A stretch of 64,000 bases of DNA. It comes from Tetrastigma voinierianum. Its lineage: Eukaryota > Streptophyta > Magnoliopsida > Vitales > Vitaceae. Shown here piece after piece: positions 10,360 through 22,429 of this stretch (position 1 is the first letter of the stretch; each line of letters starts with the position of its first letter). The stretch is from NCBI GenBank assembly GCA_016808115.1, contig JAEQBH010002854.1:124001-188000 (forward strand). Reading direction: 5' to 3'. A program made the position numbers and the translations under genes. Under the pieces are notes generated by a model that was not told the origin of the DNA, made no database searches, and saw only the letters and a program-made list of their open reading frames with translations.

Positions 10360-11578
10360 AAAATCTTAATTTTTTGGATCCTAAGATAGAGAGAACGTTG
10401 AAAAGAATTCTGAGAGACAAGAGAGAAGCAGTTAGAATGGAAAAGCAACCTATGGAACCGATGGAAGAAAATAGAGAAGATGATGGTGGTTCGATTAAAG
10501 GAGGTAGTATACACCCTGATACGGAAAATATGTACACTATGTTGCCACCTATCAGAGATTATGGCTGCCCATCTGCGGTTACTCCACCTGTGATTAGGAG
10601 ATAACAATACAAGCGAATAATTTCAAGCTCAAGCCCATCACTCTCCAGTTATTGCAAGGAATTTAGTTCAACGGGCTCGCACATGAGGATCTGAATGCTC
10701 ATATCCTGAATTTTTTAGAGGTGTGTGATACAGTGAAATATAGTGGGGTGAGCAATGATGATATTCAGCTTAGATTGGTCCCATTTTCATTGAAGAAGAA
10801 AGCCAAGCATTGGCTTATTTTAGAACCGCTAGATTCAATAACATCATGGGATGACTTATCCAACAAATTTCTAGCTAGTTTTCCCACGACAAGCGGCCAA
10901 AGTTGAATCGGCATCGGAGTGGCTTTTATCAATGAGGAGAATCATTCTATGAAACGTGGGAGAGATTCAAAGATCTGTTGAGAAAATGCCCTCACCACAG
11001 TTTCACCAAATGGATGCAAGTCCACCATTTCTACAATGGTTTGAGTCGTCCCACAAGGACTCTCATTGATTCTTTTGTTGGAGGAGCGATTATGGGAAAG
11101 AATGAAGTGGAGGCTTATCAAATTCTTGAGAACATCTCCTTGAATGATTGTTAATGGCCGGTTAAAAGAGTAGCACCGAAGAAACCAGTTGGGGTGTTTG
11201 ACTTTGACATGTTCACAAACTTATCTGCCGAGTGTCTACACTCTCAAAGCAACTACAAGCTACTAAACAATTAGGTTCGCAATTATCTGCACATAAGGTT
11301 GAAGAAAGCCAGCACATCACGAGAGCAATGTCATGGGCCTCATCCCACTTCTCAGTGCCTAATGATGAATGCCATGGGAGATTTGAATGTTGAACAAGCT
11401 CAATATATGGTGAAATTCCCTCAAAATCAGAACTTCAACCCATACGGTCAAAATTACAATTCGGGGTGGAAGAACCATCCTAACTTTTCATGGAAAAATC
11501 AGAATGTGGGTAATCTATGGAGCAAGTCAAACCCCTCCAACCACCTCAAGAGAAGAAGCCAAGTCTAGATATGAAAAT
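10360..11578 (+). pseudogene. Element B gag
   Basis: Frames at 10374-10604, 10721-10906 and 11299-11568 cover successive parts of an Athila-type Gag. They include an N-terminal DPKIERTL segment, the capsid core (CDTVKYSGVSNDDIQLRLVPFSLKKKAKHWL and ITSWDDLSNKFLASF) and a later segment with HGPHPTSQC in the nucleocapsid region. The part at 10907-11200 still resembles the family (WERFKDLLRKCPHH-like, then FYNGLS-like) but only across frames. Gag would form the particle that packages element RNA. Several stops and frame changes make this a pseudogene. Confidence 0.8.
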
Positions 11579-12225
11579 GGAATAGTTAGCTGATATACAT
11601 ATGAATATGATGGCGTCATGATAAGTTCGTGAGGCGGGACGAACAATCAAGCGACTCGACTCAGAAATTTGGAGGTCCCGAATGAGCGAATGGCTTCGTT
11701 GTTGAGTGAGGAATGACGGAAATTTTCCTAGTACTTAAGAGGTCAACCTAGGGAGAGAAGGAAAAGAGCACTGCAAAGTGTAACCCTTAGGAGTTGGAGG
11801 ACTCTGGAACAGTCAGTTGAGGCCTAAGAAAAGGTTGAAAACCCTGCGAGAAGTAAGAAAAGTAGTGCCAAAGTCGCTGAAGATGCGGAAAAGTTAGTAA
11901 AGAAACCCCGGGTCCGAGCACCTTTAAGAGAGAGAGAGTTGAGCGCGAAACCTTCATATGATGAGAAGCTATTATCCCGTATCCCGCGGCCCGGGAGGAA
12001 CAAATCGGATAAGCGAGTTTAGGGTTCATGGATATTTTCAAAAAGCTTCGCATCGACATCCCATTCTTAGAAACGCCCGAACTTAAATCTTGCAGGGATA
12101 TGTGAAATTCATGAAAGGCCGTGTTGTGTAGAAAGGAAGTTGGGAGATTGTAAAAATTGTCACTGCGTCGGAAGAATGTAGTGCATATTGCAAAGAAGTT
12201 GCAGTAAGTTAAAAGATCCAGGTAG
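11579..12225 (+). pseudogene. Element B gag-pro linker, heavily decayed
   Basis: No long frame is open. Around 12015-12080 an Athila-like FKKLRIDIPFLE segment, followed by YVKFMK-like sequence, identifies this as the Gag C-terminal/linker part just upstream of protease. The stretch 11600-11990 has little recognisable coding content. Confidence 0.5.
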
Positions 12226-12652
12226 CTTCACAATCCCATGTGCTATTGGGAATGCAGTTTTTGAAAAAGCCTTGTGCGATCTAGGTGCGAGCATCAATCT
12301 TATGCCTTAGTCGATCTTTAAGAAGCTGAAATTGGGAGAAGCATGTTCTATTACAGTCACCTTGCAATTAGTAGATAGGTCACTAACTCATCTGTGTGGT
12401 ATCATAGAGGATGTGTTAGTGAAAGTGGAAAAATTTATCTTTCCGGCTGATTTTATCATTCTAGACATGCAAGAAGATAAAGAGGTCCCAATTATCCTTG
12501 GAAGACCATTCTTAGCCACAGGAAGGGCAATGATTGACGTGCAAAAAGGTGAACTCAGGTTGAGGGTTCAAGAAGAGGAAGTGACGTTCAATGTTTTCAA
12601 TGCTATAAAGCATCCACCGGATAATGACAGTTGCCCCAGTGGATGTCTTTAG
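12226..12652 (+). pseudogene. Element B aspartic protease region
   Basis: About 12270-12310 encodes CDLGASINLMP, the Athila-type protease active-site motif. The open frame 12332-12652 follows with GIIEDVLVKVEKFIFPADFI, then EDKEVPIILGRPFLATGRAMIDV, the flap and C-terminal parts of the fold. A stop sits just after the active-site motif (TTAG at about 12307), so the domain is broken. It would process Gag-Pol. Confidence 0.75.
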
Positions 12653-12678
12653 GCTATAGTGTCTAACCCGATTGGGTC

Positions 12679-13640
12679 ATGAGGAACCATTGGAATAGCA
12701 CAGTTCATGATGACCCTTCCTCTTGTGAATATGAGACAGTTCAAGAGTATGTGAAATGGATGGATTCTTTCAGGCCGAATAGAAGAAAGTACTTTGAATA
12801 TTTAGGAGCTAGCCCAAGCGGGTTGACTCCATCTTTTGAAAAACCTCCTATTGTGGAAGAGAAGCAACTCCCCAATCATTTGAGATATGCTTATCTCGGG
12901 GAGGAATCTACACTACCAGTCATAATCTCATTCTCCCTCTCTAACATGGAGGAGGAGAAATTGTTGAAGATCCTTAAGGAGCATAAGGAAGCGATTGGAT
13001 GGTCCTTAGCTGACATAAAGGGGATCAGACCATCTACGTGTATGCCGCGAGGATGTGGCAGGAAGATATGAGGCATCGGTGGATGCTCGAGGCTTAAAAT
13101 CCTTGATGAAGAGTGCTTCGAGAAGAGAAGAACTGAAATGGTTAGATACGGGAGTGATATACCCCATTTCTGATAGCTCATGGGTGAGCCCTGTTCAGGT
13201 GGTACCCAAGAAAGGAGGAACTATAGTGATAATAAATGAGAAAAATGAACTACTCCCGACCAGAACAATTACAGGGTGGAGAATTTGTATTGACTACCGA
13301 AGATTGAACAAAGTGACTAGGCACTTCCATTTATTGATCGGATGTTAGATAGACTCGTAGGAAATGAGTACTTTTGCTTTACGGATGGATGCCTCGAATC
13401 TGATCAAATCACCGTTGCTCGGAAGGTCGGGAAGACCGCTTCACATGCCCGTATAAGCACGTTCGCTTTTCCGGAGAATGCCATTTAGGTTGTGTAATGC
13501 CCCAGGAACCTTTCAGAGATGCATGATGGCAATATTTTAGGATATGGTCGAAAAATCCATTGAAGTCTTCATGGATGATTTCTCTGTGATTGGTTCTACA
13601 TTTGATGCTTTACTTTACATAATCGACTTTGAGTGCGAAA
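12679..13640 (+). pseudogene. Element B reverse transcriptase
   Basis: 12679-13071 covers the lead-in (LLKILKEHKEAIGWSLADIKGI). 13055-13348 has WVSPVQVVPKKGG and RICIDYRRLNKVT. 13476-13640 has FRRMPFRLCNAPGTFQRCM and the catalytic FMDDFSV box (FMDD codons at 13568-13579, intact). The Athila-like spacing is right. The patch at 13385-13475, where a QIPIAPEDQEKTTFTCPYGTFAF-like segment is expected, is scrambled although both sides align, and a stop lies near 13540. Confidence 0.82.
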
Positions 13641-14450
13641 GGTCATGGAAACCAAATTAGTTTTAAATTGGGAAAAGTGCCACTTTATGGTGAGAGAAGG
13701 CATAGTATTGGGGCATCGCATATCCGGAAGAGGAATTGAGGTTGATCGGGCCAAGATTGAGATCATAGAGAAATTGCCCCCTCCCACATCAGTAAAGGGA
13801 GTACGTAGTTTCCTTGGCCACACGGGTTTTTATAGACGGTTCATCCAAGATTTCTCGAAAATTTCAAAACCTTTGTCTAATCTTCTTATGCAAGGTGTTC
13901 CGTTTGTGTTCAATGATCCATGTATGAACGCTTTTGAGTTGCTGAAAAAGAAGTTGATCTCAACCCCTATAGTAGTTGCTTTAGATTGGAATCTTCCATT
14001 TGAACTTATGTGTGATGCAAGCGACTTTGTAGTTGGGGCCTTTTTAGGCCAGAGAAAAGAAAAAGTCTTCTATGCCAGTCGAACGTTAAATGATGCACAA
14101 CCCAATTATGCAACAACAGAGAAAGAATTGTTAGCTATTGTGTTTGCCTTTGACAAATTTAGACCTTACCTTATAGGAAACAAAACTATTGTATTCACAT
14201 ATCACTCTGTAATCAAATACTTGATGACGAAGAAAGACGCGAAACCTAGACTTATTCAGTGGGTAATCCTATTGCAAGAATTTGATGTGGAGATTCGAGA
14301 TAAGAAGGGTTTCGAAAATATGGTGGCCGATCATCTGTCAAGACTGGAAATTCAAGAAACAGTGAAGAAACATCATTTGAAAATTGATGACATAGTCCTC
14401 GATGAGCAGATACTAGCTTTGTCAAATGATGAAACATCATGGTTTTCTTA
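13641..14450 (+). pseudogene. Element B RNase H region
   Basis: The frame 13633-14451 (272 aa) is the longest intact block. It has the RT connection (FLGHTGFYRRFIQDFSKISKPL), then RNase H with LMCDASDFVVGAFLGQR (catalytic Asp), TTEKELLAIVFAFDKFRPYLIG (catalytic Glu) and ENMVADHLSRLE (His-Leu-Ser tail). RNase H removes the RNA template during reverse transcription. The frame stops at 14449. Integrase begins just after it and is cut by LTR D about 140 bp on. Confidence 0.85.
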
Positions 14451-14590
14451 ACACTTAGCGATTATCTTCTGTAGGTATTGATACAACAGGCCTCACATTT
14501 CAACAAAGAAGAGATTCTTTACGAAGTGAAGTGCTATCTACAGGAAGACCCGATCCTGCTAAGCGATTATTAGCAGATAAGATTATTACG
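14451..14590 (+). pseudogene. Element B integrase, N-terminal part before insertion D
   Basis: Across two frame changes this stretch matches the usual Athila spacer and integrase start, with QEDPILL and ADKIIT at the 3' edge. The frame is cut at 14590 and resumes at 17997 with RRCV, reproducing the family motif QIIRRCV. That join is the main evidence for the exact position of insertion D. Confidence 0.65.
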
Positions 14591-17500
14591 TGACGCCTAT
14601 CCGGGGTCGGGTTGACAACGTCGACCCACGAAGAAAACCTATGGATGCTCCGGAGGCGCCTGATATCCGCAGCTCACTTATGCCGTATATTGAGGCCTAT
14701 TCGCTATGATTTTCTTACAAATAACCCATTTCTTTATAATATTTCACAAGAGTTCGATGTACAACACTTTATACTTTTACATGCCCAAATATATTAAAAA
14801 CTAGATTATTTTAATATATTTTACAAAGTGCGTCTCAAGGCCACAACCCGGCCTTCTTCATACTCACGACCTCGAAGGAGCGCCGTCTTCTCGTGGCCAC
14901 GAAAGGGGGTCCCAAGGCAGGGTGAGCAAAGTCGAAGCCAGTGATAATCTCCTACAGGGTTACTCCTAAGTAGTGCTCATGCGGAGTGATCAAACACACA
15001 TTCAAGTAAAAACATGCACATTCCTACCGAATGTCTACATGCTATGGATGAGAATGTACGACTCACCTGTATCCGTGTCCAGGAGTCCTCCGCAGACTCC
15101 CTCGCCTGATACTAGCTTTATGTGTGACCAGCCGATCAATTTTCCATGACATCCCATACAGTCATATCTTTGACTCATTACATTATATATTCATATTTTC
15201 ATTCACGATCTGGCCTTTTTGTGGGTAGTGGAATTTCGATTAATACTTTCCCGCGGGCTCCACAAACCCGTACACTTTACGGCCTTTCACGTGAGGGTAT
15301 GTACGACCATGTCGATGGGTCTTTACCGCGCTTGGGGGGATGCATCCCGACTGGCGATACCAGGCGCATATTGTCCTTTACCATTTTCTTATCCCGTGCA
15401 ACTCATATGGACCTTATCCCATTAACCGAGCCACTAATCAACACCATACGCAGTGTTGATCCACAACCATGTACCCATGACACTCCATCGAACATCAAAC
15501 ATAGTGTCGATCTCTACCATGCACTCACACCTAGTGCATATGCAATGCAATTATGCCACTGCAATTCTCATGTTACATGCATGATGCACACTACATGAAC
15601 CATTCACATACCATGGATAATTATAATTGGTACATATAATTAACATCCATATATATAACGTACTAATACATGTTATAGCATACATTAACATGTTGTTGTT
15701 CTTCCTGTGCATGTTATTGAGCAAGCTCCATAACACACAACTAGGTCACAATCTTGGACCCATCCAGCCAGAATTTGCACACTCACGGCCCCTTCACAAA
15801 AACATGAACGAGTTTGGTTCCGATCACATCCGTATAACGTAAACGACCCGAGAAAACCTAGAAACTTTTAGTTTCCAGTTCAAACCCTAACCCACCACAG
15901 TCTTGGATTGTGTGAAATCGGTCATAGAAACCCTTTATCCTTTAATCCCAATTTTTTGGATCTAAACCATATGGCCTTTCATGGCCTCCCATAGACAGTC
16001 ATACCATACCCAATACAATAGCCTACAACATGCCATGCAATGGTCATGTTATATCCCGGCTATTCACCTCGACGTAACCATGCAACCTACACACTTGGTG
16101 CAAAAACATAGATTTAAGCAAGGTTATGGTTGCCCAATGTCCTCCACAGGAATATGGCTGAAATCTTGATTCAATGGGCTTTCCATAGAGTCTAAGAACA
16201 CCCAAAACGGAGCTCGGACGAAGAAGTTATGACTTTCCGAAGTTGGAGGTCACACATGAATAGGCAGCCCTACCCGGCCAGCCTACCCGACCTACCCGAT
16301 AGCCCCTTTCCGGCCCGATCCAGTACTCAATTCCCTCCAAAGGCATATTTCTAGAATCTTGACTCAATGGGATTTCTATAGAGTCAAAGAACACCTAAAA
16401 CGGAGTTTGGACGAAAAAGTTATGACCTTCTGAAGTTGGAGGTCACACATGAATAGGCAGCTCTATCCGGCCATCCTACCCGACCTGTTTGATAGCCCCT
16501 TTCCGGCCAGATCCAGTACCCAATTCCCTCCACAAAATATGGATGGAATCTTGACTCAATGGGCTTTCGATAGAGTCCAAGAACACCCAAAACAGAGTTC
16601 GGACGAAGAAGTTATGACCTTCCAAATTTGGAGGTCACGTATGACTAACCAATCCTAGCAGGCGGAACTAGCAGGCCCGACCACTGGCGGCTTGGGTGCC
16701 CCGATGTCCTCCCGCGGGAATGAAACGATCGCAGCACCGATGGAATTTCCATAGGTCTAAGAACACCCAGTCGGGTTCGGACAAAGGAGATTCATGGTCT
16801 TCCAAAGTTGGAGGCCTCAGGCGAGATTTCGACCGGCAGGCCGGCCACCCAGGCCGGTGGAGGCCCGGTCGGGCGGCTCATCCCGGTAGGCCCGGCCTCA
16901 TGCGGGGCGGTGACCCGATAAGTGACAAATTCCATTGGGCTGTTCAGGGTAAATGGACAATAACTTAGGCTACAGAGGTCGATTTGAAATTCAAAAGCTA
17001 ACATCCAAAGTTCACGATGTGGCTACAATTTATGAAGGGCGCTGCAAAAATTCCCACCTTTATTTCCTACCTAAAACCAGTTCTGAAGTGGGATTGTGTG
17101 TGCACTACCACAATATGGCAACTTCCCATGGTTGAAACACAACCAAACGATTCCCCTTGGGGCAAGACAATAACACCATTATTCATTTTAACAACACATA
17201 AATGACACCTGAGGAAAATTACTTGAGTCGAAAGTCGGTCTTTGAATTTGTTCGGCTGATCAGGAATCTCCCAACACATTGTCCAGTCTTGGGATGTGGT
17301 TGCTTTTTCAAGCACTCACGGCCTCACACAACCCCATGCCATTTGAATGACCCTTAGACAGGATTAAACCAAGTAGGAAAGCCCTGCCTCTCGGAGTTTA
17401 TCGAGAGCTCCCCGACTCAATCTCTGTCACGAAGCCCTTATCGTGAGGATGAACTGCCACGCCGGAATCAAGTGGTCGATTGTCGAAAAATCTAGAGAGA

Positions 17501-17996
17501 AGATAGAGCCTCTATCTCTATCTAACTCTTCCTCTCAAATTTGGTTTACCTTTCTCTCTCTCCATTTCCCTCTCTCCCAACCGGTTGGGAGAAGATAGAA
17601 ATCGAGGAGCTGAGATATCCTCTCGCTTTGCCACATATCAGCACCACAAGTGGCTCTTTGGATACACCACATCCCTTATCCATACCATGGATTTTTGCCC
17701 ACTCATGATGCCACATGTCTCTCACATGGGTCCCTTTAGAGCTCATGTTGAGGCTCATTCTACATGACCATTAGCTCTTGAGCCATTCACCATGTGCGAG
17801 TGTCCACTCGCACTCCGTGCCTTGAAAAACATGAAGTGGAAGCTATCTCGGGAGTCGACGTGGTAACTAGATTTTGCAAGGCAGATTCAACGGTGAAGTC
17901 GATTAGATCATCAGATCTAGAAAAAATTTCGGGATTTTTGGTCGAAATTACATTTTACCGCTTTATCCCGAAATTTGGATTTTGGGGTTTCCCGCA
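14591..17996 (-). mobile_element. Element D: solo LTR of a Tekay-like gypsy element, inside the B integrase
   Basis: The left edge TGACGCC is the reverse of a ...GGCGTCA LTR end. The right edge, read on the minus strand, starts TGCGGGAAACCCC and continues with the U3 block (TAGATCT...GATGAT...CTTCACCGTTGAATC) shared with elements E1, E2 and F. No internal domains, primer site or second LTR are seen, so it is a 3.4-kb solo LTR. The target duplication is not recognisable (TTACG left, GTCGA right). Its large size is partly due to a 194-bp tandem repeat. Confidence 0.7.
16157..16830. repeat. ~194-bp tandem repeat within solo LTR D
   Basis: AATCTTGAYTCAATGGG...AGAACACCYAAAACGGAG-like units begin near 16157, 16352, 16546 and 16737, with a period of about 194 bp. 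Units 1 and 2 contain a CCTACCCGACCTRYYYGATAG block, and units 3 and 4 are diverged. The repeat explains why this LTR is larger than its relatives. Confidence 0.8.
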
Positions 17997-18970
17997 GTCG
18001 AAGGTGTGTCTTGAAAAGTGAAGTGGGTGAGATCTTGGAAACTTGTGCACTCTTTAAGTGTGGGAGCCGACCCCCGATGGGCCAGAGAACAACGGCTAAT
18101 GTACTCTATTCCAGGGCTTTTATTGGCCACGCTATATTCAAATATGCACACTTGTTTGCAAAGTCACGTGATCGTGTCAGAATAGGAACGTGGAAGAAGA
18201 AATGAATATGGATTGGCGAATATTCTAGAGGTGAACTTTTATATTTTGGGGCATTGACTTTGTAAGATTACGTTTTCCACATAAGTCTGTGGGCATAGGT
18301 ACATACTCTCGGCGAGTGGATTATGTGTCCAGTGGTGGAAGCCATTCAGTAAGTACTTGTGTCTGAAAGTGGTGCTAGCGTTTAGAAGTGGAGTAACGTC
18401 TTTTCAGGTTTGGGACTCTTTAGAGCGTGTCAATGATGAAGGTTCTTATTTTTTGTAACAAGTTGTTTGCATCGCTCATGACCCAATATGGGGTGAAGCT
18501 TGCTCCCGGTTGTCCTTGCATACCGGCTGAAGCGATGAGGCGGTGAACAATCGAATAGGAGATAAAAAAATCTTAGAAAAAAGTGGGTTAATGTGACAAG
18601 GAAAGACTAGGCGAACAAAATTGATGATAGCTTATAAGCTTATCGAGCCCCCCTTTCAAGACCTCATTAGAGGTGTCCCCTACGAGTTGTCGTGTGAGAG
18701 GCATGCCACTACTTGTGTGAACGCAAGCATCTTGGGCGACTGGAATCTTTTGAACATGAATTTTCGAATGGCTAGGAAAGGGATCGCCCAAAGTTGAGAT
18801 GAGCTGGATGAACTTAGGCATAATGCATATGACAGTTCAAGGATCTATAAGAAGACCAAGGCGTGGCATGGCATCCTAGTGCATAATGAAGGTTTAAAAG
18901 CTGGAGACGGCAGTAGTGCTCTTCAATTCCAGATTGAAATTGTTCCTAGGAAAACTCAGTCGAGATAGAT
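17997..18970 (+). pseudogene. Element B integrase, remainder after insertion D
   Basis: It resumes with RRCVLKSEVGEILETC, then a decayed H2C2 zinc region (HLFAKSRDRVRIGTWKKK, where family members have CDRCQRxG). The core follows with FWGIDFV (first Asp), VDYVS and FRFGTL. After that come CNKLFASLMTQYGVKLA and a diverged VFGKACHL-like region near 18650-18720. Stops occur throughout. The integrase inserts the cDNA; this copy is dead. Confidence 0.75.
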
Positions 18971-19211
18971 GCAGGTAGTTTGGCAGTGATCCTAGTTTTT
19001 CCCATGGGGTAGTGTTGGTGATGCATCCAGAGATAGGTCAATTTAAGGTGAATGGGCAGCGATTGAGCAAATGACACAGTAGATCAAATTAAGATGAAGT
19101 GCAGGTAGTTTGTGATCACTAAGTTTTCAGTACGGTAGTGTTGAGCTGATGCATCCAGAGATAGGTCGATTTAAAGATTTGAATGGGCGCGAGGCGAAAT
19201 GGCCCAGTAGT
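18971..19211 (+). repeat. 130-bp tandem duplication at the end of element B pol
   Basis: GCAGGTAGTTTG starts at 18971 and again at 19101. Both copies contain GATGCATCCAGAGATAGGTC and end CCCAGTAG or ACAGTAG. The first copy encodes FKVNGQRL, the usual C-terminal signature of Athila pol. Confidence 0.75.
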
Positions 19212-19617
19212 CAATTCAAAACCTGAGTCACAACAAGTTTTGAAGCCAACATAGCGATGCTCAAGGGGCCATGAAATTTTTTGGTTGACATAAATTTTGT
19301 CAGTTCGACACCCGGTGTTAAGGATACGACTTGGTCGAACCCCTAATGACTAAAAACAAAGCGCTACTTAGGGCTTGACCCGAGCATTTAAATCATTTTA
19401 TTCACCAGTTTGTTTGTTTTAAGTTTTCTAGGTTTGATTTTTCTTGTTTTAATTTTGATTTATATGTGTTGCCATGTTTAGATGTTCCGAGGTTGATGCA
19501 GCGAAGGAGAAATAGCATGGAAAGCTTAGTGCAGGCTTTGGGGAGGTAGAGGGTGAGATACGAGGAGTTTAAACTTAGAAAAAAAAGTTGTACAAAAAGA
19601 ATCTGGTTAATGGTCTC
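19212..19617 (+). other. Element B region after pol
   Basis: ACAAAGCGCTACTTAGGG at about 19357 matches the conserved end-of-pol sequence of Athila elements. The same block, as GCTTCTTGGGAGG on the minus strand, occurs in element C at about 28450. The rest is AT-rich and shows no gene. Confidence 0.55.
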
Positions 19618-19885
19618 GGGAACATCGCGACATTGAAAAAAAAATCCTCTTGGAACCGTCACGATGTGGAAAAACAATCCTCTTTGGGCATCGCGACGGT
19701 GCGCATCTGACGATCACGGCGTTGGCGGTCCGTCTTTGGCGTCGCGACGCGAACGGACCTGGCTCGACATTCATAATATCGATCTCGGGAGCGCGTCGCG
19801 GCGTTGGGCGCTGGCGATTGAAAGCGGTTTGCTTTCCGAGCGTACGCGACATTGGCTCGAGCGTCGCGGCGTTACCGTTTTAGGA
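19618..19885. repeat. CpG-rich TCGCGAC motif block in element B
   Basis: ATCGCGACATTG, ATCGCGACGG, GTCGCGACGCG, CGCGTCGCGGCG, GCGACATTGG and CGTCGCGGCG occur within 270 bp. The block is far more GC- and CpG-rich than its surroundings. It lies between pol and the third ORF, the same place as a related block in element C (27620-27910). Confidence 0.65.
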
Positions 19886-20441
19886 ACAAGCGTTCATAAT
19901 CTCCATATCCAGATAACCCGGCCGAACCACTAGCTGTGCTCTCAGTTTTTCACGGTGCTCGGCCCAGTATCCGTCGACTCGTCCCATCCGTCGCCGAACC
20001 TCGAAGCCTGGCAGCTGTCTTCAAGATTTGAAAACACCGGTGTCACCTTCATTTGGAATCTTTCTTATGGAGTCGGGATTTTTGTTAAGAATCGATATCG
20101 ATTTAGTTATATTGGCATTTTTCTGGGCTGTTTGTGTCAGAGAAGGAACACTTGGTGTGGTTGGGGGTTATAGAACCATTTGCCTTGAATCAAGACCACC
20201 ATCTCACTTAATGCACACTAGGTGTTTGTTCTTTTGCCTAAGTGAGTTTTGGGTGATTCTTTTGGGTAATTTGGTGATCTGATCCAAATAGGGACCCGAG
20301 GTAACTAGAGTGTGATTTAACCCTCGAAATCGAAATCGACTGACCATCACGTGCCCGATGTCGACCAGCAAAAAATGAGCGAGAGAAAGAGTCGAACGAA
20401 GTGAAGAACCTCTTCGGCTGTGATCACGAAAAATTTGTGAT
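19886..20441 (+). other. Element B spacer before the third ORF
   Basis: No domain was recognised. A few short frames are open by chance. Confidence 0.4.
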
Positions 20442-20756
20442 GTGAGTGCCTTGAGATTCGGCCCCTCATCTGCCGTCGCTCAGCTAATTAGGGAGAGGAT
20501 TCGACATCTAGGGATTTTTTTCGAGAAAAACTATAACGAGAGAAGGGTGGGGTCCTTTGTGCCCAGCCCAGAGGCTGAGCTACCTTGGAATGGTTGTGCG
20601 GGAATTCTAAGCAAACCTAGCAGCTCACGTGCTCAATAAAGTACGGGTACGTGGGGTTTTGGTAGACTTTAGCACGAAGTCTATCAATGCTTACTATCAC
20701 CTTGAGTTGGTAAATGTCGAACCATATGATGAACACATGCGAGAGCCAGGCTTCTT
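20442..20756 (+). pseudogene. Element B third ORF, 5' part (putative plant transposon protein-like)
   Basis: Two overlapping frames (20442-20639 and 20629-20865) encode FEKNYNERRVGSFV..., then VRVRGVLVDFSTKSINAYYHLE, then a DDEY-like segment. This resembles the N-terminal half of the domain often annotated as putative plant transposon protein, found downstream of pol in Athila-like elements. Element C interrupts it at 20757 and the second half continues at 37294. The function is not established; it takes the position of the env-like ORF of other Athila elements. Confidence 0.7.
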
Positions 20757-20820
20757 TATTAAGACCCAGAAAATGTATATATACAAATTTTCAATACTAT
20801 TACTAAAGGACTATTTTCTA

Positions 20821-20950
20821 ATCCCTTGCAACGGCGCCAAAAACTTGTTAAGACCAGCTATATGATGAGCTTAGTGTATACCCAAAAACTTACGTATTAT
20901 GTGAGAACTATTCGAGTCCACGACAGCGGCGCTAAAACTTGTTACCGCAA
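20821..20950 (-). repeat. Internal primer-site-like units in the element C left LTR
   Basis: TTGCAACGGCGCCAAAAACTT (20826-20846) and CAGCGGCGCTAAAACTTG (20924-20941) are each followed by TTAAGACC or TTACC. They repeat the junction seen at the real LTR edge and primer site (34182-34214). Both lie inside the LTR. Confidence 0.65.
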
Positions 20951-22339
20951 TATTTGGTTTAGATCTTTTAAGATTTATTTGCTCATTTTGTAAAATGTAT
21001 TCATTTAAAAATTTAGTTGGTCTTGATTACTGCAAGTGCACAGGTCGTACATGTAATAAAAGTGGATATTTAAAGTCCAGATATTGTTCCTACGAGGAAT
21101 GATGATAAATCAAAAGACTAACTACTACACGACTATAAGATCATTACTATTTGAACTCCCTTTGTTATGATGATGAGAGGAGACGAAAATGGATTCTAAG
21201 GCGAATTTACGAATATCGTAAAATAATTTCTACTAAAAATGATTTGATCTTTCACTGAATGAAACTAATTGGAACTAGATCAATGGGTAATAATCAATTT
21301 CTGCACCATATCGATTTAGAGCTCAGCTTTAAGTTAAAAACTGAGTTTGTCAAAGATGCATGGTAGTATGATTTGGAATTCTCCTTTAACCATACTCTTC
21401 ACTGATTAGAGATTAATGTTCATTTTTGATTCATGAACTTAATCAGCTACTTGTATGATCAAATCCTCTTTCTAAGATTTAAGTATTTTTCCTTTCAGTA
21501 CTTCATACCCAGAGCTTAGGATTGGAAAATTATTGCTCCCAAAGACAAGATCTTCTTGAGCCTTTTAACGATTTGATTGATCTCATCACATATTTACATT
21601 CAAAATGTTCATACTCCTTGATTAGATCTTTGCTAATCGTCATCGAAGAGGAGATACCTCAGATTGATTAAGCGATACTTCAATTCGACTATCCTCGATT
21701 GTAAGTAAGTTGGTGATCTATCTAAGTAACCCATCAAAGTTCATTAGTTCCCTAGTATTAGTATACTGTCACAAACGGAAGAAGCGTTCATGCTCTTAGT
21801 ATTCTCCATGTGTCATCGAGGGCCTCCCCATAAATCAGGCAAAGATCTGACACGTTGCCGATTGCACGGTACTAGTCTTTGAGAACGATTAAATTCAAAA
21901 AGCTAATATCGATCAAAATAAATTCAAGAATTCTAACTAAAAAGCATTCTTACAGCTATGTACTCAAAATGATCATGCGTGACCCGTTTCGAGGAAGAGA
22001 GCATTGACTTTTGAGCTTGGTTTACTCATATCGGTGACTAAATGATCAGGGAAAATTCATTAGTGTAAACAAGGCGAAATAAATGGTCAGGAACCTTTCC
22101 ATCCTCCATTTAGATCAGAGTTGACCATGAGAAAGATGATTTTATAAATAAATTCATTTCAGTATTTCAGTTCAATACCCAAATTAAGAAATTGAAACGA
22201 AAATCAAACTAAAAACAAAAGAAAAATTACACTGAAACTAAATCTACTAAAATGGAAAAAAAAAGGAAATCTGAGAGTCTTGACTACCCAGGCGTCCTGG
22301 AGTTGCGAAAGGCGTACGCAGTCACTTACTGGGTAATGC

Positions 22340-22352
22340 ATTTATAGACTTT
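22340..22352 (-). promoter_or_regulatory. TATA-like box of the element C LTR
   Basis: The minus strand reads AGTCTATAAATGCATTAC. The other LTR has AGTCTGTAAATAGGC at the same place (about 35850). The palindrome array lies immediately upstream in transcription, i.e. in U3. Confidence 0.4.
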
Positions 22353-22429
22353 CCGGTGTTGGGCCTTACTTATTGATTGCATTGTGGATCCCCGAAAATT
22401 ACGGCCCCAGTGGTTGCTACATCCGCGAC

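Noticed and set aside
19650..19885. Bacterial or organellar insertion because of high GC and CpG content
   Set aside because: The motif content matches the palindrome blocks of neighbouring elements and it lies at a fixed place in an Athila-like element.
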